A DNA stretch of 64,000 nucleotides from Thermohalobaculum sp951813525 (GCA_951813525.2 CATOTJ020000002.1:1426001-1490000); one strand, 5' to 3'. Positions 1-8,889 are shown, numbered from the stretch's first letter. A program made the numbers and translations. Notes: a model not told the origin generated them from the sequence alone.

Positions 1-3000
1 TTGCCCGCTGCTTCGACGATCTCTTCCTCGGTCCAGCCTTTCAGCTCTTTTTCGATACCATCGCCATAGGCCAGCTTCATGGCGTCCTTGACCGGGGCCA
101 TGCTGCCGTTTTCGCGATAGGCCTGAAGCGCCTCGTCGATGCCGCGGCCGAGATTGGCCGCCGCCCAACCCATATGGGTCTCGAGGATCTGACCGACATT
201 CATGCGCGATGGCACGCCGAGCGGGTTCAAGACGAAGTCGACCGGCGTTCCGTCGTCGAGGAACGGCATGTCTTCTTCGGGCACAACGCGCGAGATGACA
301 CCCTTGTTGCCGTGCCGGCCGGCCATCTTGTCGCCGGGCTGAAGCTTGCGCTTCACGGCCACGAAGACTTTGACCATCTTCATGCCGCCCGGGGGCAGAT
401 CGTCGCCGCGGCGGACCTTTTCGACCTTGTCCTCGAAACGAGCTTCCAGAACACGCTTGGCCTGGTTGTACTGCTCGTTCAGGGCCTCGACTGCCTTGGC
501 GTCGTCTTCTTCGGGCAGCGCCAATTGCCACCACTGGCCGCGCGACAGGCTGTCGAGCAGGTCCTGGTCGATCACGGACTTGGGCTTGACGCCTTTCGGA
601 CCCTTCACGGCGGTCTTGCCAAAGATCATTTCCTTGAGGCGCGCGTAGATATTGCGCTCGAGGATCTCCAGCTCATCGTCGCGGTCACGGGCGAGGCGTT
701 CGATTTCCTCACGCTCGATCTGCAGGGCGCGTTCGTCCTTGTCCACACCATGGCGGTTGAAGACACGAACCTCGACAACAGTTCCGAAATCGCCCGGAGG
801 CATCCGCAGTGATGTGTCCCGCACATCCGAGGCCTTTTCGCCAAAGATGGCGCGCAGAAGCTTTTCTTCCGGCGTCATCGGGCTTTCGCCCTTGGGCGTG
901 ATCTTGCCGACCAGAATGTCGGACGGCCCAACCTCGGCCCCGATATAAACGATCCCGGCTTCGTCGAGATTGCGCAGGGCTTCCTCGCCGACATTGGGGA
1001 TATCGCGGGTGATTTCCTCGGGGCCCAGCTTGGTGTCGCGGGCCATGACTTCATATTCCTCGATATGGATCGAGGTGAAGACATCGTCCTTGGCGACGCG
1101 TTCGCTGATCAGGATTGAATCCTCGAAGTTGTAGCCGTTCCAGGGCATGAACGCGACCAGCGTGTTCCGGCCCAGGGCCAGTTCGCCCAGATCGGTCGAC
1201 GGGCCGTCGGCGATCACGTCACCGGCGCCGACCCGGTCACCCACTTTGACCAGCGGGCGCTGGTTGATGCAGGTGTTCTGGTTCGAACGCTGGAACTTGC
1301 GCAGACGGTAGATGTCGACGCCCGGATCGCCCAGATCCATCTTGTCGGTCACGCGCACAACGATACGCATAGCGTCGACCTGATCGATCACACCGCCGCG
1401 GCGGGCGGTGATGGCGGCGCCGCTGTCGCGTGCGACTTTGGCCTCCATCCCCGTGCCGACAAAGGGTGCATCTGCTTTCAGCAGCGGCACGGCCTGGCGT
1501 TGCATGTTCGAGCCCATCAGGGCGCGGTTGGCGTCATCATTTTCCAGGAACGGGATCAACGATGCAGCCACGGACACAAGCTGTTTCGGCGAGACATCCA
1601 TCAGCGTGATGTTCTCACGCGGCGACAGCATGAAGTCGCCCGCCTTGCGGGTCGAGACCAGTTCGTTTTGGAACGTTCCGTCCGGATTGGTGCGCGAGTT
1701 CGCCTGGGCGACCGTGTGGCGCATTTCTTCGGTGGCACTCAGATACCGCACTTCGTCGGTGATCTTGCCGTCCACCACTTCGCGATACGGCGTTTCGATA
1801 AAGCCATATTTGTTCACACGCGCGAACGAAGCCAGCGAGTTGATCAGGCCGATATTCGGGCCTTCCGGCGTTTCGATCGGGCACATCCGGCCATAGTGGG
1901 TCGGGTGAACGTCACGAACCTCGAAGCCCGCACGCTCGCGTGTCAGACCGCCCGGGCCAAGCGCCGAGAGACGGCGTTTGTGGGTGACTTCCGAAAGCGG
2001 GTTGGTTTGGTCCATGAACTGCGAAAGCTGCGAGGAGCCGAAGAATTCGCGCACCGCTGCCGCTGCCGGTTTGGCGTTGATCAGATCCTGCGGCATGACC
2101 GTGTCGATTTCCACGGACGACATGCGCTCGCGGATCGCCCGTTCCATGCGCAGCAGGCCGACGCGGTACTGATTTTCCATCAGTTCGCCGACAGACCGCA
2201 CGCGGCGATTGCCCAGGTGGTCGATGTCATCGACATCGCCGCGCCCGTCGCGCAGGTCGACCAAGGCCTTGATGACGGCCATGATGTCTTCCTTGCGCAG
2301 CGTGCGCTGCGTGTCGGGAGCGTCCAGTTCCAGGCGCATGTTCATCTTGACGCGGCCAACGGCGGAAAGGTCATAACGCTCGTTGTCGAAGAACAGCGAT
2401 TGGAACATCGCCTCTGCCGCTTCAACGGTCGGCGGCTCGCCCGGGCGCATGACCCGGTAAATATCCATCAGAGCGCCATTGCGGTCGTGGGATTTGTCCA
2501 CGGCCATGGTGTTGCGGATATAGCCACCGATATTGATGTGGTCGATGTCGAGCGTCTGGATCGATTTGAAACCGGCGCCCAACAGGGTTTCGATCTTCTC
2601 TTCGTCGATCTCGTCGCCGGCCTCGATATGGATGTGGCCGGTTTTCTCGTCGATCATGTCCACGGCGACATAGCGACCCAGGATCGCCTCGTGCGGGGCC
2701 AGGATCTTCTTCACGCCGCCTTCGGCAATCTGCTTGAGCTTGCGGGGTGTCAGTTTCTGACCCGCTTTGGCAATCACTTCGCCGGACTTGGCGTCGACAA
2801 GGTCAAAGGACGGCGCCGAGCCGCGCAGGCGTTCGGGGTTGAACGGGATCTGCCAGCCTTCACCCTTCTTGACGCGGTCATAGACGACGCGGTCGTAGAA
2901 GAAATCGCAGATACCTTCCTGATCCAAACCGAGCGCGTACAGCATTGCCGACACCGGCAGTTTGCGGCGGCGGTCGATGCGGCAATGGACGATGTCCTTG

Positions 3001-3587
3001 GAATCGAATTCGAAGTCGAGCCACGACCCGCGATAGGGGATTACGCGCGATGCGAACAGCAGCTTGCCCAGGGCGTGGGTCTTGCCCTTGTCGTGATCGA
3101 AGAACACACCGGGCGAGCGGTGCATCTGGCTGACGATCACGCGTTCCGTGCCGTTCACGATGAACGTGCCATTGGGCGTCATGAGCGGCATGTCGCCCAT
3201 GTAGACGTCCTGTTCCTTGATGTCCTTGACCGACTTGGCGCCGGTGTCCTCGTCAACCTCGAACACAATCAGGCGCAGGGTCACCTTCAGCGGGCAAGCA
3301 TAGGTCATGTCGCGCTGCTGGCATTCCTCGACATCGTATTTCGGCGGTTCCAGTTCGTAACGCACGAACTCGAGCACTGCGGTTTCGTTGAAATCCTTGA
3401 TCGGAAAAACCGATTGGAAAACGCCCTGGATGCCTTCGCCGTCGGTCGGAACCTCGGCGTCACCGGAATCCAGAAACAGGTCGTAGGAGCTCTTCTGGAC
3501 CTCGATCAGGTTCGGCATCTCTGCGACTTCGCGCAGCTTGCCAAAGTACTTTCTGATCCGCTTGCGTCCGGAAAACATCTCGCCCAT
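1..3587 (-). CDS. rpoB: RNA polymerase beta subunit, 3' end outside window
   Basis: This is the catalytic-core beta subunit of RNA polymerase, and 1195 codons are visible. I start it at the ATG whose first base is 3587 (MGEMFSGRKRIRKYFGKL), which matches alphaproteobacterial RpoB N-termini. The frame stays open to base 1, where the protein reads NLGRGIDEAL and KGWTEEEIVEAAG, so roughly the last 180 residues lie beyond the window. The rifampicin-binding cluster at about residues 515-545 (SQFMDQTNPLSEV, THKRRLSALGPGG) is intact and looks wild-type. It is the last gene here of the rplK-rplA-rplJ-rplL-rpoB series and is separated from rplL by 269 bp with hairpins. The identification is secure. 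Confidence 0.97.
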   Translation of the reverse strand, partial: MGEMFSGRKRIRKYFGKLREVAEMPNLIEVQKSSYDLFLDSGDAEVPTDGEGIQGVFQSVFPIKDFNETAVLEFVRYELEPPKYDVEECQQRDMTYACPLKVTLRLIVFEVDEDTGAKSVKDIKEQDVYMGDMPLMTPNGTFIVNGTERVIVSQMHRSPGVFFDHDKGKTHALGKLLFASRVIPYRGSWLDFEFDSKDIVHCRIDRRRKLPVSAMLYALGLDQEGICDFFYDRVVYDRVKKGEGWQIPFNPERLRGSAPSFDLVDAKSGEVIAKAGQKLTPRKLKQIAEGGVKKILAPHEAILGRYVAVDMIDEKTGHIHIEAGDEIDEEKIETLLGAGFKSIQTLDIDHINIGGYIRNTMAVDKSHDRNGALMDIYRVMRPGEPPTVEAAEAMFQSLFFDNERYDLSAVGRVKMNMRLELDAPDTQRTLRKEDIMAVIKALVDLRDGRGDVDDIDHLGNRRVRSVGELMENQYRVGLLRMERAIRERMSSVEIDTVMPQDLINAKPAAAAVREFFGSSQLSQFMDQTNPLSEVTHKRRLSALGPGGLTRERAGFEVRDVHPTHYGRMCPIETPEGPNIGLINSLASFARVNKYGFIETPYREVVDGKITDEVRYLSATEEMRHTVAQANSRTNPDGTFQNELVSTRKAGDFMLSPRENITLMDVSPKQLVSVAASLIPFLENDDANRALMGSNMQRQAVPLLKADAPFVGTGMEAKVARDSGAAITARRGGVIDQVDAMRIVVRVTDKMDLGDPGVDIYRLRKFQRSNQNTCINQRPLVKVGDRVGAGDVIADGPSTDLGELALGRNTLVAFMPWNGYNFEDSILISERVAKDDVFTSIHIEEYEVMARDTKLGPEEITRDIPNVGEEALRNLDEAGIVYIGAEVGPSDILVGKITPKGESPMTPEEKLLRAIFGEKASDVRDTSLRMPPGDFGTVVEVRVFNRHGVDKDERALQIEREEIERLARDRDDELEILERNIYARLKEMIFGKTAVKGPKGVKPKSVIDQDLLDSLSRGQWWQLALPEEDDAKAVEALNEQYNQAKRVLEARFEDKVEKVRRGDDLPPGGMKMVKVFVAVKRKLQPGDKMAGRHGNKGVISRVVPEEDMPFLDDGTPVDFVLNPLGVPSRMNVGQILETHMGWAAANLGRGIDEALQAYRENGSMAPVKDAMKLAYGDGIEKELKGWTEEEIVEAAG

Positions 3588-3856
3588 GTGTATCCTCGAT
3601 ATTGCTGGCAGAACCACCACCGCCGGGTCCGCGGTGGCGCTTTGTCCTGCGCGCCTCAACTCGGCCGGTCCAATACGAACGAACGTGGCCCCCCACGAAC
3701 GCTTCCCGGACCTTTACCGTGCCGTCTGAGAGGTCCCTTTTTCCGGTTTCCCGGCGAGGCCCCTGAGACGGCACGTCTAAGACAATTGCGGCTGGACCCG
3801 GATTTCCCGGGTCCAGCCATGTCTCAGACGCTGTGCGGCAGACGCCGCACGGCGGA
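3588..3856 (-). promoter_or_regulatory. rplL-rpoB intergenic region with hairpins
   Basis: This 269-bp spacer is read on the minus strand after rplL. Just past the rplL stop is a 7-bp stem with a 4-nt loop (3833-3850, GTGCGGC/GCCGCAC). It is followed by a perfect 12-bp stem with a 5-nt loop (3790-3818, GGCTGGACCCGG/CCGGGTCCAGCC). No clear T-run follows either stem. By analogy with the rplL-rpoB attenuator and processing region of other bacteria, these probably lower or process transcription into rpoB; that role is inferred. Confidence 0.55.
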
Positions 3857-4234
3857 TTACTTGAGCTCGACCTTGGCGCCAGCCTCTTCGAGCTTCTTCT
3901 TGATCTCTTCGGCTTCGTCCTTGGTGACGGCTTCCTTGACGGCTTTGCCGCCAGCCTCGACCAATTCCTTGGCTTCTTTCAGACCCAGCGAAGTGATCGC
4001 GCGAACTTCCTTGATCACGTTGATCTTCTTTTCGCCCGCATCCATCAGGACGACGTCGAACTCGGTCTTTTCTTCAGCAGCTTCGGCGCTGTCGGCCGGA
4101 GCAGCCGCCATCATCACCGCGCCACCAGCGGCGGGTTCGATGCCGTACTTGTCTTTCAGCAGGTCCTTCAGCTGGGCAGCTTCCAGCAGCGTGAGGCCCA
4201 CGATTTCTTCGGCGAGCTTTTCAATATCAGCCAT
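3857..4234 (-). CDS. rplL: 50S ribosomal protein L7/L12
   Basis: This is the ribosome stalk protein that recruits translation GTPases. It has 125 residues, the usual length. The N-terminal dimerisation part (MADIEKLAEEIVGLTLLEAA) is followed by an Ala-rich hinge at about 35-55 and the globular C-terminal domain (FDVVLMDAGEKKINVIKEVR ... GLKEAKELVE). It sits 65 bp downstream of rplJ, its stalk partner. The identification is secure. Confidence 0.98.
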   Translation of the reverse strand: MADIEKLAEEIVGLTLLEAAQLKDLLKDKYGIEPAAGGAVMMAAAPADSAEAAEEKTEFDVVLMDAGEKKINVIKEVRAITSLGLKEAKELVEAGGKAVKEAVTKDEAEEIKKKLEEAGAKVELK

Positions 4235-4299
4235 TTGTCCGTTCCATTTGTTTCAGTGGGGGTTCCGGCGTTTGCCGTCCCGTCTGTTGCTTCTTAAGG

Positions 4300-4824
4300 T
4301 CAGGCCGCCTCGGCGGTTTCCCCATCTGCGATCGTTGCCAGACATCCGGCAATGTTCGCGGCAGGGGCGCCGATTGCGCTTGCCAGATTGGACGCCGGTG
4401 CCCCGATCATGCCCGCAACCGTCGCGATCAGTTCTTCGCGCGACGGCATCGCGGCCACAGCCTTGACACCATTGGGGTCCAGAATGTCCTCACCCATCGC
4501 GCCACCGACAACGACCAGTTTCTGGTTCGTCTTGGCATACGCTTCCACGACCTTGGCCGCGGCGACGGGATCTTCGGAATATGCAAGCACATTCTGACCC
4601 TGGAGATATTTGCCCACGCCTTCGCAGGGTGTGCCTTCCAGGGCGATCTTGGCGAGCCTGTTCTTGGCGACACGGACCGAACCGCCTGCTTCACGCATGC
4701 GATTACGGAGATCCGTCATCTCGGCAACTGACAGACCGGCGTATTGTGCAACCACAATCACGCCAGAGTCCGAGAAGATGTTGCCGAGTTCGCCGACAAC
4801 CGCTTCCTTTTGGGCTCTGTCCAC
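4300..4824 (-). CDS. rplJ: 50S ribosomal protein L10 (GTG start)
   Basis: This stalk-base protein anchors the L7/L12 dimers. I choose the GTG at 4824 (VDRAQKEAVVGELG). It has GGAG about 7 bases upstream and gives 174 residues, normal for L10. The frame stays open to an ATG at 4926, but the extra 34 residues are unlike L10. Family motifs include GSVRVAKNRLAKIALEG. An internal part of the leader (4825-5097) is rich in stem-loops, as expected for autogenous control by L10-L12. Confidence 0.96.
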   Translation of the reverse strand: MDRAQKEAVVGELGNIFSDSGVIVVAQYAGLSVAEMTDLRNRMREAGGSVRVAKNRLAKIALEGTPCEGVGKYLQGQNVLAYSEDPVAAAKVVEAYAKTNQKLVVVGGAMGEDILDPNGVKAVAAMPSREELIATVAGMIGAPASNLASAIGAPAANIAGCLATIADGETAEAA

Positions 4825-5097
4825 AGTTTCACTCCAAGTTTGGGGATATGCTCCCCGGCTCTTCCTGTTTGCCCCGGGCACGTTCACCGTGCCCGTTGCG
4901 GTGGTTCCGTCCAGGGAACCGGCCAAGATCAGCCCAGACCAAGCGGTCGCGTGCTGAATTCGTTCGCCTCTTCCCCGTCTATGGCAGGACTTTTACCGGT
5001 TGCCCGGCTGCCCACCGTCTCGGACGGATTGGGGGTTGCCCCCCGCCCCGGTGACCCGGGGCTCTTCGCGGCGGGGTCATCGCCCCCGCCGTATTCC
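4825..5097 (-). promoter_or_regulatory. rplA-rplJ intergenic leader with four stem-loops
   Basis: These 273 bases between rplA and rplJ contain no credible gene. On the minus strand I see stems at 5069-5091 (8 bp, CGGCGGGG/CCCCGCCG), 5045-5062 (7 bp), 4903-4920 (6 bp, GGTTCC/GGAACC) and 4876-4894 (7 bp, GGGCACG/CGTGCCC). The position matches the L10 leader that binds L10(L12)4 in other bacteria. No specific consensus was tested, so the regulatory role is an inference. Confidence 0.5.
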
Positions 5098-5793
5098 TCA
5101 GGCGCTCAGGCTGCCGACGTCGATCGTCACGCCCGGACCCATGGTCGAGCTGATCGAGATCTTTTTCATGTAGGTGCCTTTGGCGCCTGCCGGTTTGGCC
5201 TTTTGAACCGCCTCGATCAGCGCGCGCACATTCTCTTCGATCTGCGCCTCGCCGAAGCTGGCTTTGCCGACACCGACATGGACGACACCGGCTTTTTCGA
5301 CCTTGAACTGCACCTGGCCGCCCTTGGCGTCATTCACAGCCTGCGTCACATCCATGGTAACCGTGCCGACCTTTGGGTTCGGCATCAGGTTGCGCGGACC
5401 CAGGATCTTGCCGAGACGGCCGACGATCGGCATCATGTCGGGTGTCGCGATGCAGCGATCGAAATCGATCTTGCCGCCCTGAATGGCTTCCATCAGGTCT
5501 TCGGCGCCGACAATGTCGGCCCCGGCGGCCTGGGCTTCCTCGGCCTTCGGGCCGCGGGCAAACACGGCAACCCGTGTCGTCTTGCCCGTGCCGTTTGGCA
5601 GGCTGACCACACCGCGGACCATCTGGTCGGCATGGCGCGGGTCAACGCCCAGGTTCATCGCGATCTCGACGGTTTCGTCGAACTTGGCGGTGGCGTTCGC
5701 CTTGACCATGCTGACCGCATCGCTGATCGCGACATTGTACCTGTTTTCCATTGCCGCCTTGGCGGCTTTCATACGCTTTCCGGTTTTTGCCAT
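5098..5793 (-). CDS. rplA: 50S ribosomal protein L1
   Basis: This 231-residue L1 protein of the ribosomal L1 stalk binds 23S rRNA and is often a translational repressor of its own operon. The diagnostic LGKILGPRNLMPNPKVGTVT stretch lies at about residues 127-146. It follows rplK by only 4 bp, so the two are cotranscribed. Length and motifs are those of a complete gene. Confidence 0.98.
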   Translation of the reverse strand: MAKTGKRMKAAKAAMENRYNVAISDAVSMVKANATAKFDETVEIAMNLGVDPRHADQMVRGVVSLPNGTGKTTRVAVFARGPKAEEAQAAGADIVGAEDLMEAIQGGKIDFDRCIATPDMMPIVGRLGKILGPRNLMPNPKVGTVTMDVTQAVNDAKGGQVQFKVEKAGVVHVGVGKASFGEAQIEENVRALIEAVQKAKPAGAKGTYMKKISISSTMGPGVTIDVGSLSA

Positions 5794-5797
5794 GATC

Positions 5798-6226
5798 CTA
5801 CCCCTGCACCTCGATGCCCATCGACCGGGCGGACCCGGCGATGATTTTCATGGCCTGCTCGACAGTATTGGCGTTCAGGTCTTTCATCTTCAGTTCGGCG
5901 ATCTCGCGCACCTGCTTGGCATTGACCTTGCCGACCGTCTCGCGGCCCGGCAGGTTGGCGCCCGAGGACAGTTTGGCGGCCTTGCGCAGAAGATAGGACG
6001 CGGGCGGCGTCTTGATCTCCATCGTGAACGACTTGTCCACGTAATAGGTGATGATCGTCGGGCACGGTGCGCCCGGCTCGATATCCTGCGAGCGCGCGTT
6101 GAACGCCTTGCAGAATTCCATGATATTAATGCCGCGCTGACCCAGTGCAGGACCGATCGGCGGCGACGGGTTCGCCTTGCCGGCCGGCACTTGCAGCTTC
6201 AGCGTGCCTACAACCTTTTTGGCCAT
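5798..6226 (-). CDS. rplK: 50S ribosomal protein L11
   Basis: This 142-residue protein of the GTPase-associated centre binds 23S rRNA and is required for RelA activation. The N-terminal KLQVPAGKANPSPPIGPALG and C-terminal NTVEQAMKIIAGSARSMGIE are classic L11. It lies 104 bp downstream of nusG in the nusG-rplK-rplA order found across bacteria. Confidence 0.98.
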   Translation of the reverse strand: MAKKVVGTLKLQVPAGKANPSPPIGPALGQRGINIMEFCKAFNARSQDIEPGAPCPTIITYYVDKSFTMEIKTPPASYLLRKAAKLSSGANLPGRETVGKVNAKQVREIAELKMKDLNANTVEQAMKIIAGSARSMGIEVQG

Positions 6227-6330
6227 CGAATAGCCTTCCTCTCTCCAACCGCAAGGACGCGTCCCGGCGGCACCTCAGGGCGTGGTACGGTCCGGACGGC
6301 GCGCCGTCCCTGCCTCCCACGAATTAACGC

Positions 6331-6864
6331 TCAGGTCTGCTTGGAGACCTGGGCGTATTCCAGTTCGACCGGGGTCGCCCGGCCAAAGATCGAAACGCTC
6401 ACCTTCAGGCGTGCATTTTCTTCGTCCACGTCCTCGACCAGCCCGGCAAACCCTTCGAAGGGGCCGTCAGTGACATTCACCTGCTCGCCGATCTCGAAGA
6501 TAATCATCGGGCGCGGGCGCTCGACGCCTTCTTCGACCTGGTTCAGGATGCGCGCCACTTCACTGTCGCGCAGCGGCGTCGGCCGCCCCTGGGGGCCAAG
6601 GAATCCGGTGACCCGGTTCGTGTCGTTGATCAGGTGATAGGCGCGGTCGGTCATCTCCATCTTCACCAGGACATATCCCGGCATGAATCGCTTCTCGACC
6701 TGCACCTTTTTGTTGCGGCGCAACTCGGTGACTTCCTCGGTCGGGACCAGAACGTCCTCGATCTCGTCCGTGAGACCGTGTTGTTCGGCCGTTTCCTTGA
6801 TCGATTCTGCGACTTTCTTTTCAAAGTTCGACAGCACGCTCACCGAGTACCAGCGCTTCGTCAT
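6331..6864 (-). CDS. nusG: Transcription termination/antitermination factor NusG
   Basis: This 177-residue NusG binds RNA polymerase and couples it to Rho or the ribosome. The NGN domain (KRWYSVSVLSNFEKKVAESI ... MPGYVLVKMEMTD) is followed by a KOW domain at about 123-170 (GEQVNVTDGPFEGFAG). secE, normally directly upstream, is 1.6 kb away beyond a gene on the opposite strand. nusG therefore probably has its own promoter within 6865-7308. Confidence 0.98.
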   Translation of the reverse strand: MTKRWYSVSVLSNFEKKVAESIKETAEQHGLTDEIEDVLVPTEEVTELRRNKKVQVEKRFMPGYVLVKMEMTDRAYHLINDTNRVTGFLGPQGRPTPLRDSEVARILNQVEEGVERPRPMIIFEIGEQVNVTDGPFEGFAGLVEDVDEENARLKVSVSIFGRATPVELEYAQVSKQT

Positions 6865-6921
6865 GTGCGTCCTGTTCCTCTACCCGTTCCGGAGACATGC
6901 CCCGGCCGCGAAATCTCTTTT

Positions 6922-6949
6922 ATTCTCAGAGACTTGCCGCGATCCTCAA
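6922..6949 (-). promoter_or_regulatory. Candidate promoter for nusG-rplKA
   Basis: Read on the minus strand, TTGAGG (6949-6944) and GAGAAT (6927-6922) are spaced by 16 bases. Each matches the sigma-70 consensus at four of six positions, and they lie about 57 bases upstream of the nusG start. A promoter is needed here because the upstream neighbour is on the other strand. The exact boxes are a weak call by eye. Confidence 0.3.
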
Positions 6950-7216
6950 CCAGAAATACGCGCCGGACGAATCGCAGCGCGTCGAATGTGTTCGTGAAGG
7001 TCCGGTGAATTAGTCGCTTAGGCGGGGAAAATCAACCCGTTTCGACGCCGCCCATCAGATCTGTCTCTGAAGTTGGCATGGCGATTGCTTAGGTGCAATG
7101 CCGCGCTGAAACTTTAGACGAAAATCGCGGTGGGATCCGGGCCATGGGCAGCAGATATCTTGACCCTGCGGCAACATGGTTGGTGCGTCCTGAACGGCAA
7201 GATCGGCGGCGTTATC

Positions 7217-7288
7217 CGTGACACCACCCGTGACACCACCCGTGACACCACCCGTGACGCCACCCGTGACGCCACCCGTGACACTGCC
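7217..7288. repeat. Six-copy 12-bp tandem repeat
   Basis: The unit is CGTGACACCACC. Three units are exact, two carry a single A-to-G change (CGTGACGCCACC), and the last is degenerate (CGTGACACTGCC). The array ends 21 bases before the GTG start of the desaturase gene, so copy-number change could alter that gene's upstream region. Confidence 0.9.
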
Positions 7289-7308
7289 AAATTCAGGTCA
7301 TAAAGATC

Positions 7309-8451
7309 GTGCATCAATTGGGACCGCTATATGATGTCATGGATATGCCCGACCTTAATCCACTGAACCTGTTGCAGGCCGCATTCGACACGATGACGGA
7401 CTTAAATGTCCGTGTCGGTCTGGCCTATCTGGCGTCGATGGCCGTGATCGCCTTTGTTGTATGGCGCGTCCGCGGACAGCCCGGCGGGTTCCTGTCCTGG
7501 CTGGTCCCGCGCGGCATCTATCTGCACAAATCGCATTTCGTCGATCTGAAGGTCATGATCCTGTCGCGTGTGCTGGCCGGGATCGGCTTTTTCAGCGTGG
7601 TCCTGTTCACGCCGACGATCGCGTTCTACACGACCGCTTCGCTGGCCCTGGCGACGTCGGGCAGCTATGACCCGCCGCCGGTTACATTCTGGCGCATGGC
7701 CATGGTCACGCTGATCGTCGTGGCCGTCTATGATTGCGCGAAGTACTGGGTCCACCGGGTCCATCACCAATCGACGATCCTGTGGCCCTTCCATTCGGTC
7801 CACCATTCAGCGGAGGTGTTGACCCCCTTCACCACCGCGCGTGTGCATCCGGTCTTTCGCCTGGTTCAGCTTGCCGTCTTCAGCGTTCTGGTGGGCCTGG
7901 CCCAGGGTGTTTTGCTGTTCCTGCTGATTGGCGAAATTTCGATCCTGACGATTGGTGGAGCGAATGTGATCTATTTCGCGTTCAACCTGATCGGCAACCT
8001 GCATCACAGCCATATCTGGATCAGCTATGGCCGGGTCATGAATCACATCTTCATGTCGCCCTGCCAGCATCAGGTCCACCATTCGCTGGACCCCAAACAT
8101 CACAACAAAAACTATGGCGAGGTGTTCGCGATCTGGGATTGGATGTTCGGGACGCTTTATGTTCCGGACGGGCACGAGGACCTGGAATTCGGACTGGCCG
8201 ACAGTCAAGGCCGCCGGATCGAGCAACCGCACCCGACGCTGCGCGCAGCAATGCTGGTCCCGTTCAAGGACAGCTGGCGCGCCATCCGGCGCAAAGTAGA
8301 GGGGCGGGCGCAGGGGCAGGGGCAGGCGCCGGTGCAAACGCAGGGGCGGCGACCAGATAACGGCCCCGGAAACATGCCGGCGACAAGCGAACAGGCAAGA
8401 GCCGACGCTGCCCGGGTGTCAACAGAGGCGCAGGCAGCAACCCTGCCCTGA
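7309..8451 (+). CDS. Sterol desaturase / fatty acid hydroxylase superfamily membrane protein
   Basis: This 380-residue integral membrane di-iron oxygenase-type protein has the superfamily's histidine boxes: HRVHH (149-153), HSVHH (162-166) and HQVHH (254-258, followed by KHHNKNYG). Hydrophobic segments precede the first box and lie between the second and third. The substrate (sterol, carotenoid, fatty acid or other lipid) cannot be decided. The C-terminal ~60 residues are Gln/Gly/Ala-rich low complexity. I list the GTG at 7309, but ATG codons at 7339 and 7345 are equally possible because no start has a strong ribosome-binding site. It lies on the opposite strand between secE and nusG. Confidence 0.85.
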   Translation: MHQLGPLYDVMDMPDLNPLNLLQAAFDTMTDLNVRVGLAYLASMAVIAFVVWRVRGQPGGFLSWLVPRGIYLHKSHFVDLKVMILSRVLAGIGFFSVVLFTPTIAFYTTASLALATSGSYDPPPVTFWRMAMVTLIVVAVYDCAKYWVHRVHHQSTILWPFHSVHHSAEVLTPFTTARVHPVFRLVQLAVFSVLVGLAQGVLLFLLIGEISILTIGGANVIYFAFNLIGNLHHSHIWISYGRVMNHIFMSPCQHQVHHSLDPKHHNKNYGEVFAIWDWMFGTLYVPDGHEDLEFGLADSQGRRIEQPHPTLRAAMLVPFKDSWRAIRRKVEGRAQGQGQAPVQTQGRRPDNGPGNMPATSEQARADAARVSTEAQAATLP

Positions 8452-8504
8452 GGGGTCGGCGGCAAACCGTTCGCAGTGGATTGACGGAGTAGCGGTTGGG
8501 CGCG

Positions 8505-8714
8505 TCAAAGGCCCAGGCGCAGCACCATGTCGATGCCCCAGGACAGGATCTGGTCGACGAAGAAGAAGAAGATCGCGACCAATGTCGCCATGATGAAGAC
8601 CATCAGCGTCGTGATACCCGCTTCTTTGCGCGTCGGCCAAACAACCTTTGCGCCTTCGTTGCGGACTTCGTTCACAAACTGGGCCGGGTTCTTCATCGTA
8701 TTCTCCATCGCCAC
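8505..8714 (-). CDS. secE: Preprotein translocase subunit SecE
   Basis: This 69-residue single-span SecE clamps SecY in the Sec translocon. It has the amphipathic NPAQFVNEVRNEGAKVVWPT segment, then one transmembrane helix (TTLMVFIMATLVAIFFFFVD). An internal ATG (MKNPAQF) could be the true start. It lies directly downstream of tRNA-Trp, as in many Rhodobacterales, but its usual downstream partner nusG is displaced by an inserted opposite-strand gene. Confidence 0.95.
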   Translation of the reverse strand: MAMENTMKNPAQFVNEVRNEGAKVVWPTRKEAGITTLMVFIMATLVAIFFFFVDQILSWGIDMVLRLGL

Positions 8715-8782
8715 AACCGGGCGTCCAGACCATCACCTAGTTAAGTTGCCGGTTGATTACAACGACCGGCATCCTGCGGGAC

Positions 8783-8858
8783 TGGCAGGGGCGGAGGGGC
8801 TCGAACCCCCGACCCTCGGTTTTGGAGACCGATGCTCTACCAACTGAGCTACACCCCT
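8783..8858 (-). tRNA. tRNA-Trp (anticodon CCA)
   Basis: A 76-nt cloverleaf can be read on the minus strand. The acceptor pairs AGGGGTG with CGCCCCT, followed by G and an encoded CCA at 8785-8783. The D-arm is GCTCAGTTGGTAGAGC, the anticodon loop CTCCAAA lies between TCGGT and ACCGA, and the T-arm contains GGTTCGAGCC. The anticodon CCA specifies tryptophan. It lies upstream of secE, probably in the same transcript. Confidence 0.97.
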
Positions 8859-8889
8859 ATCCCGCAGCGATTAGGCTGACGGAGCGTAG

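Larger units (their letters stand above)
6865..7308. other. 444-bp divergent intergenic region upstream of nusG and the desaturase
   Basis: This region has no convincing gene. It must carry the start signals of nusG (minus strand) and of the sterol desaturase gene (plus strand). It also contains a six-copy 12-bp tandem repeat at 7217-7288 next to the desaturase start. A minus-strand frame through the repeat (7114-7317) encodes reiterated V-S-R-V and I regard it as spurious. Confidence 0.6.

Noticed and set aside
1500..4466. A ~990-codon open frame on the plus strand opposite rpoB
   Set aside because: It is a codon-bias shadow of rpoB and neighbouring genes on the minus strand; it has no recognisable motifs and crosses gene boundaries.
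4825..5097. Riboswitch between rplA and rplJ
   Set aside because: The hairpins fit a ribosomal-protein leader and no metabolite-riboswitch core was recognised.
7217..7288. Possible CRISPR array
   Set aside because: Units are contiguous 12-mers without spacers and no cas genes are present.
7114..7317. Minus-strand frame encoding reiterated V-S-R-V
   Set aside because: It only translates the 12-bp repeat, has no ribosome-binding site and no family resemblance.
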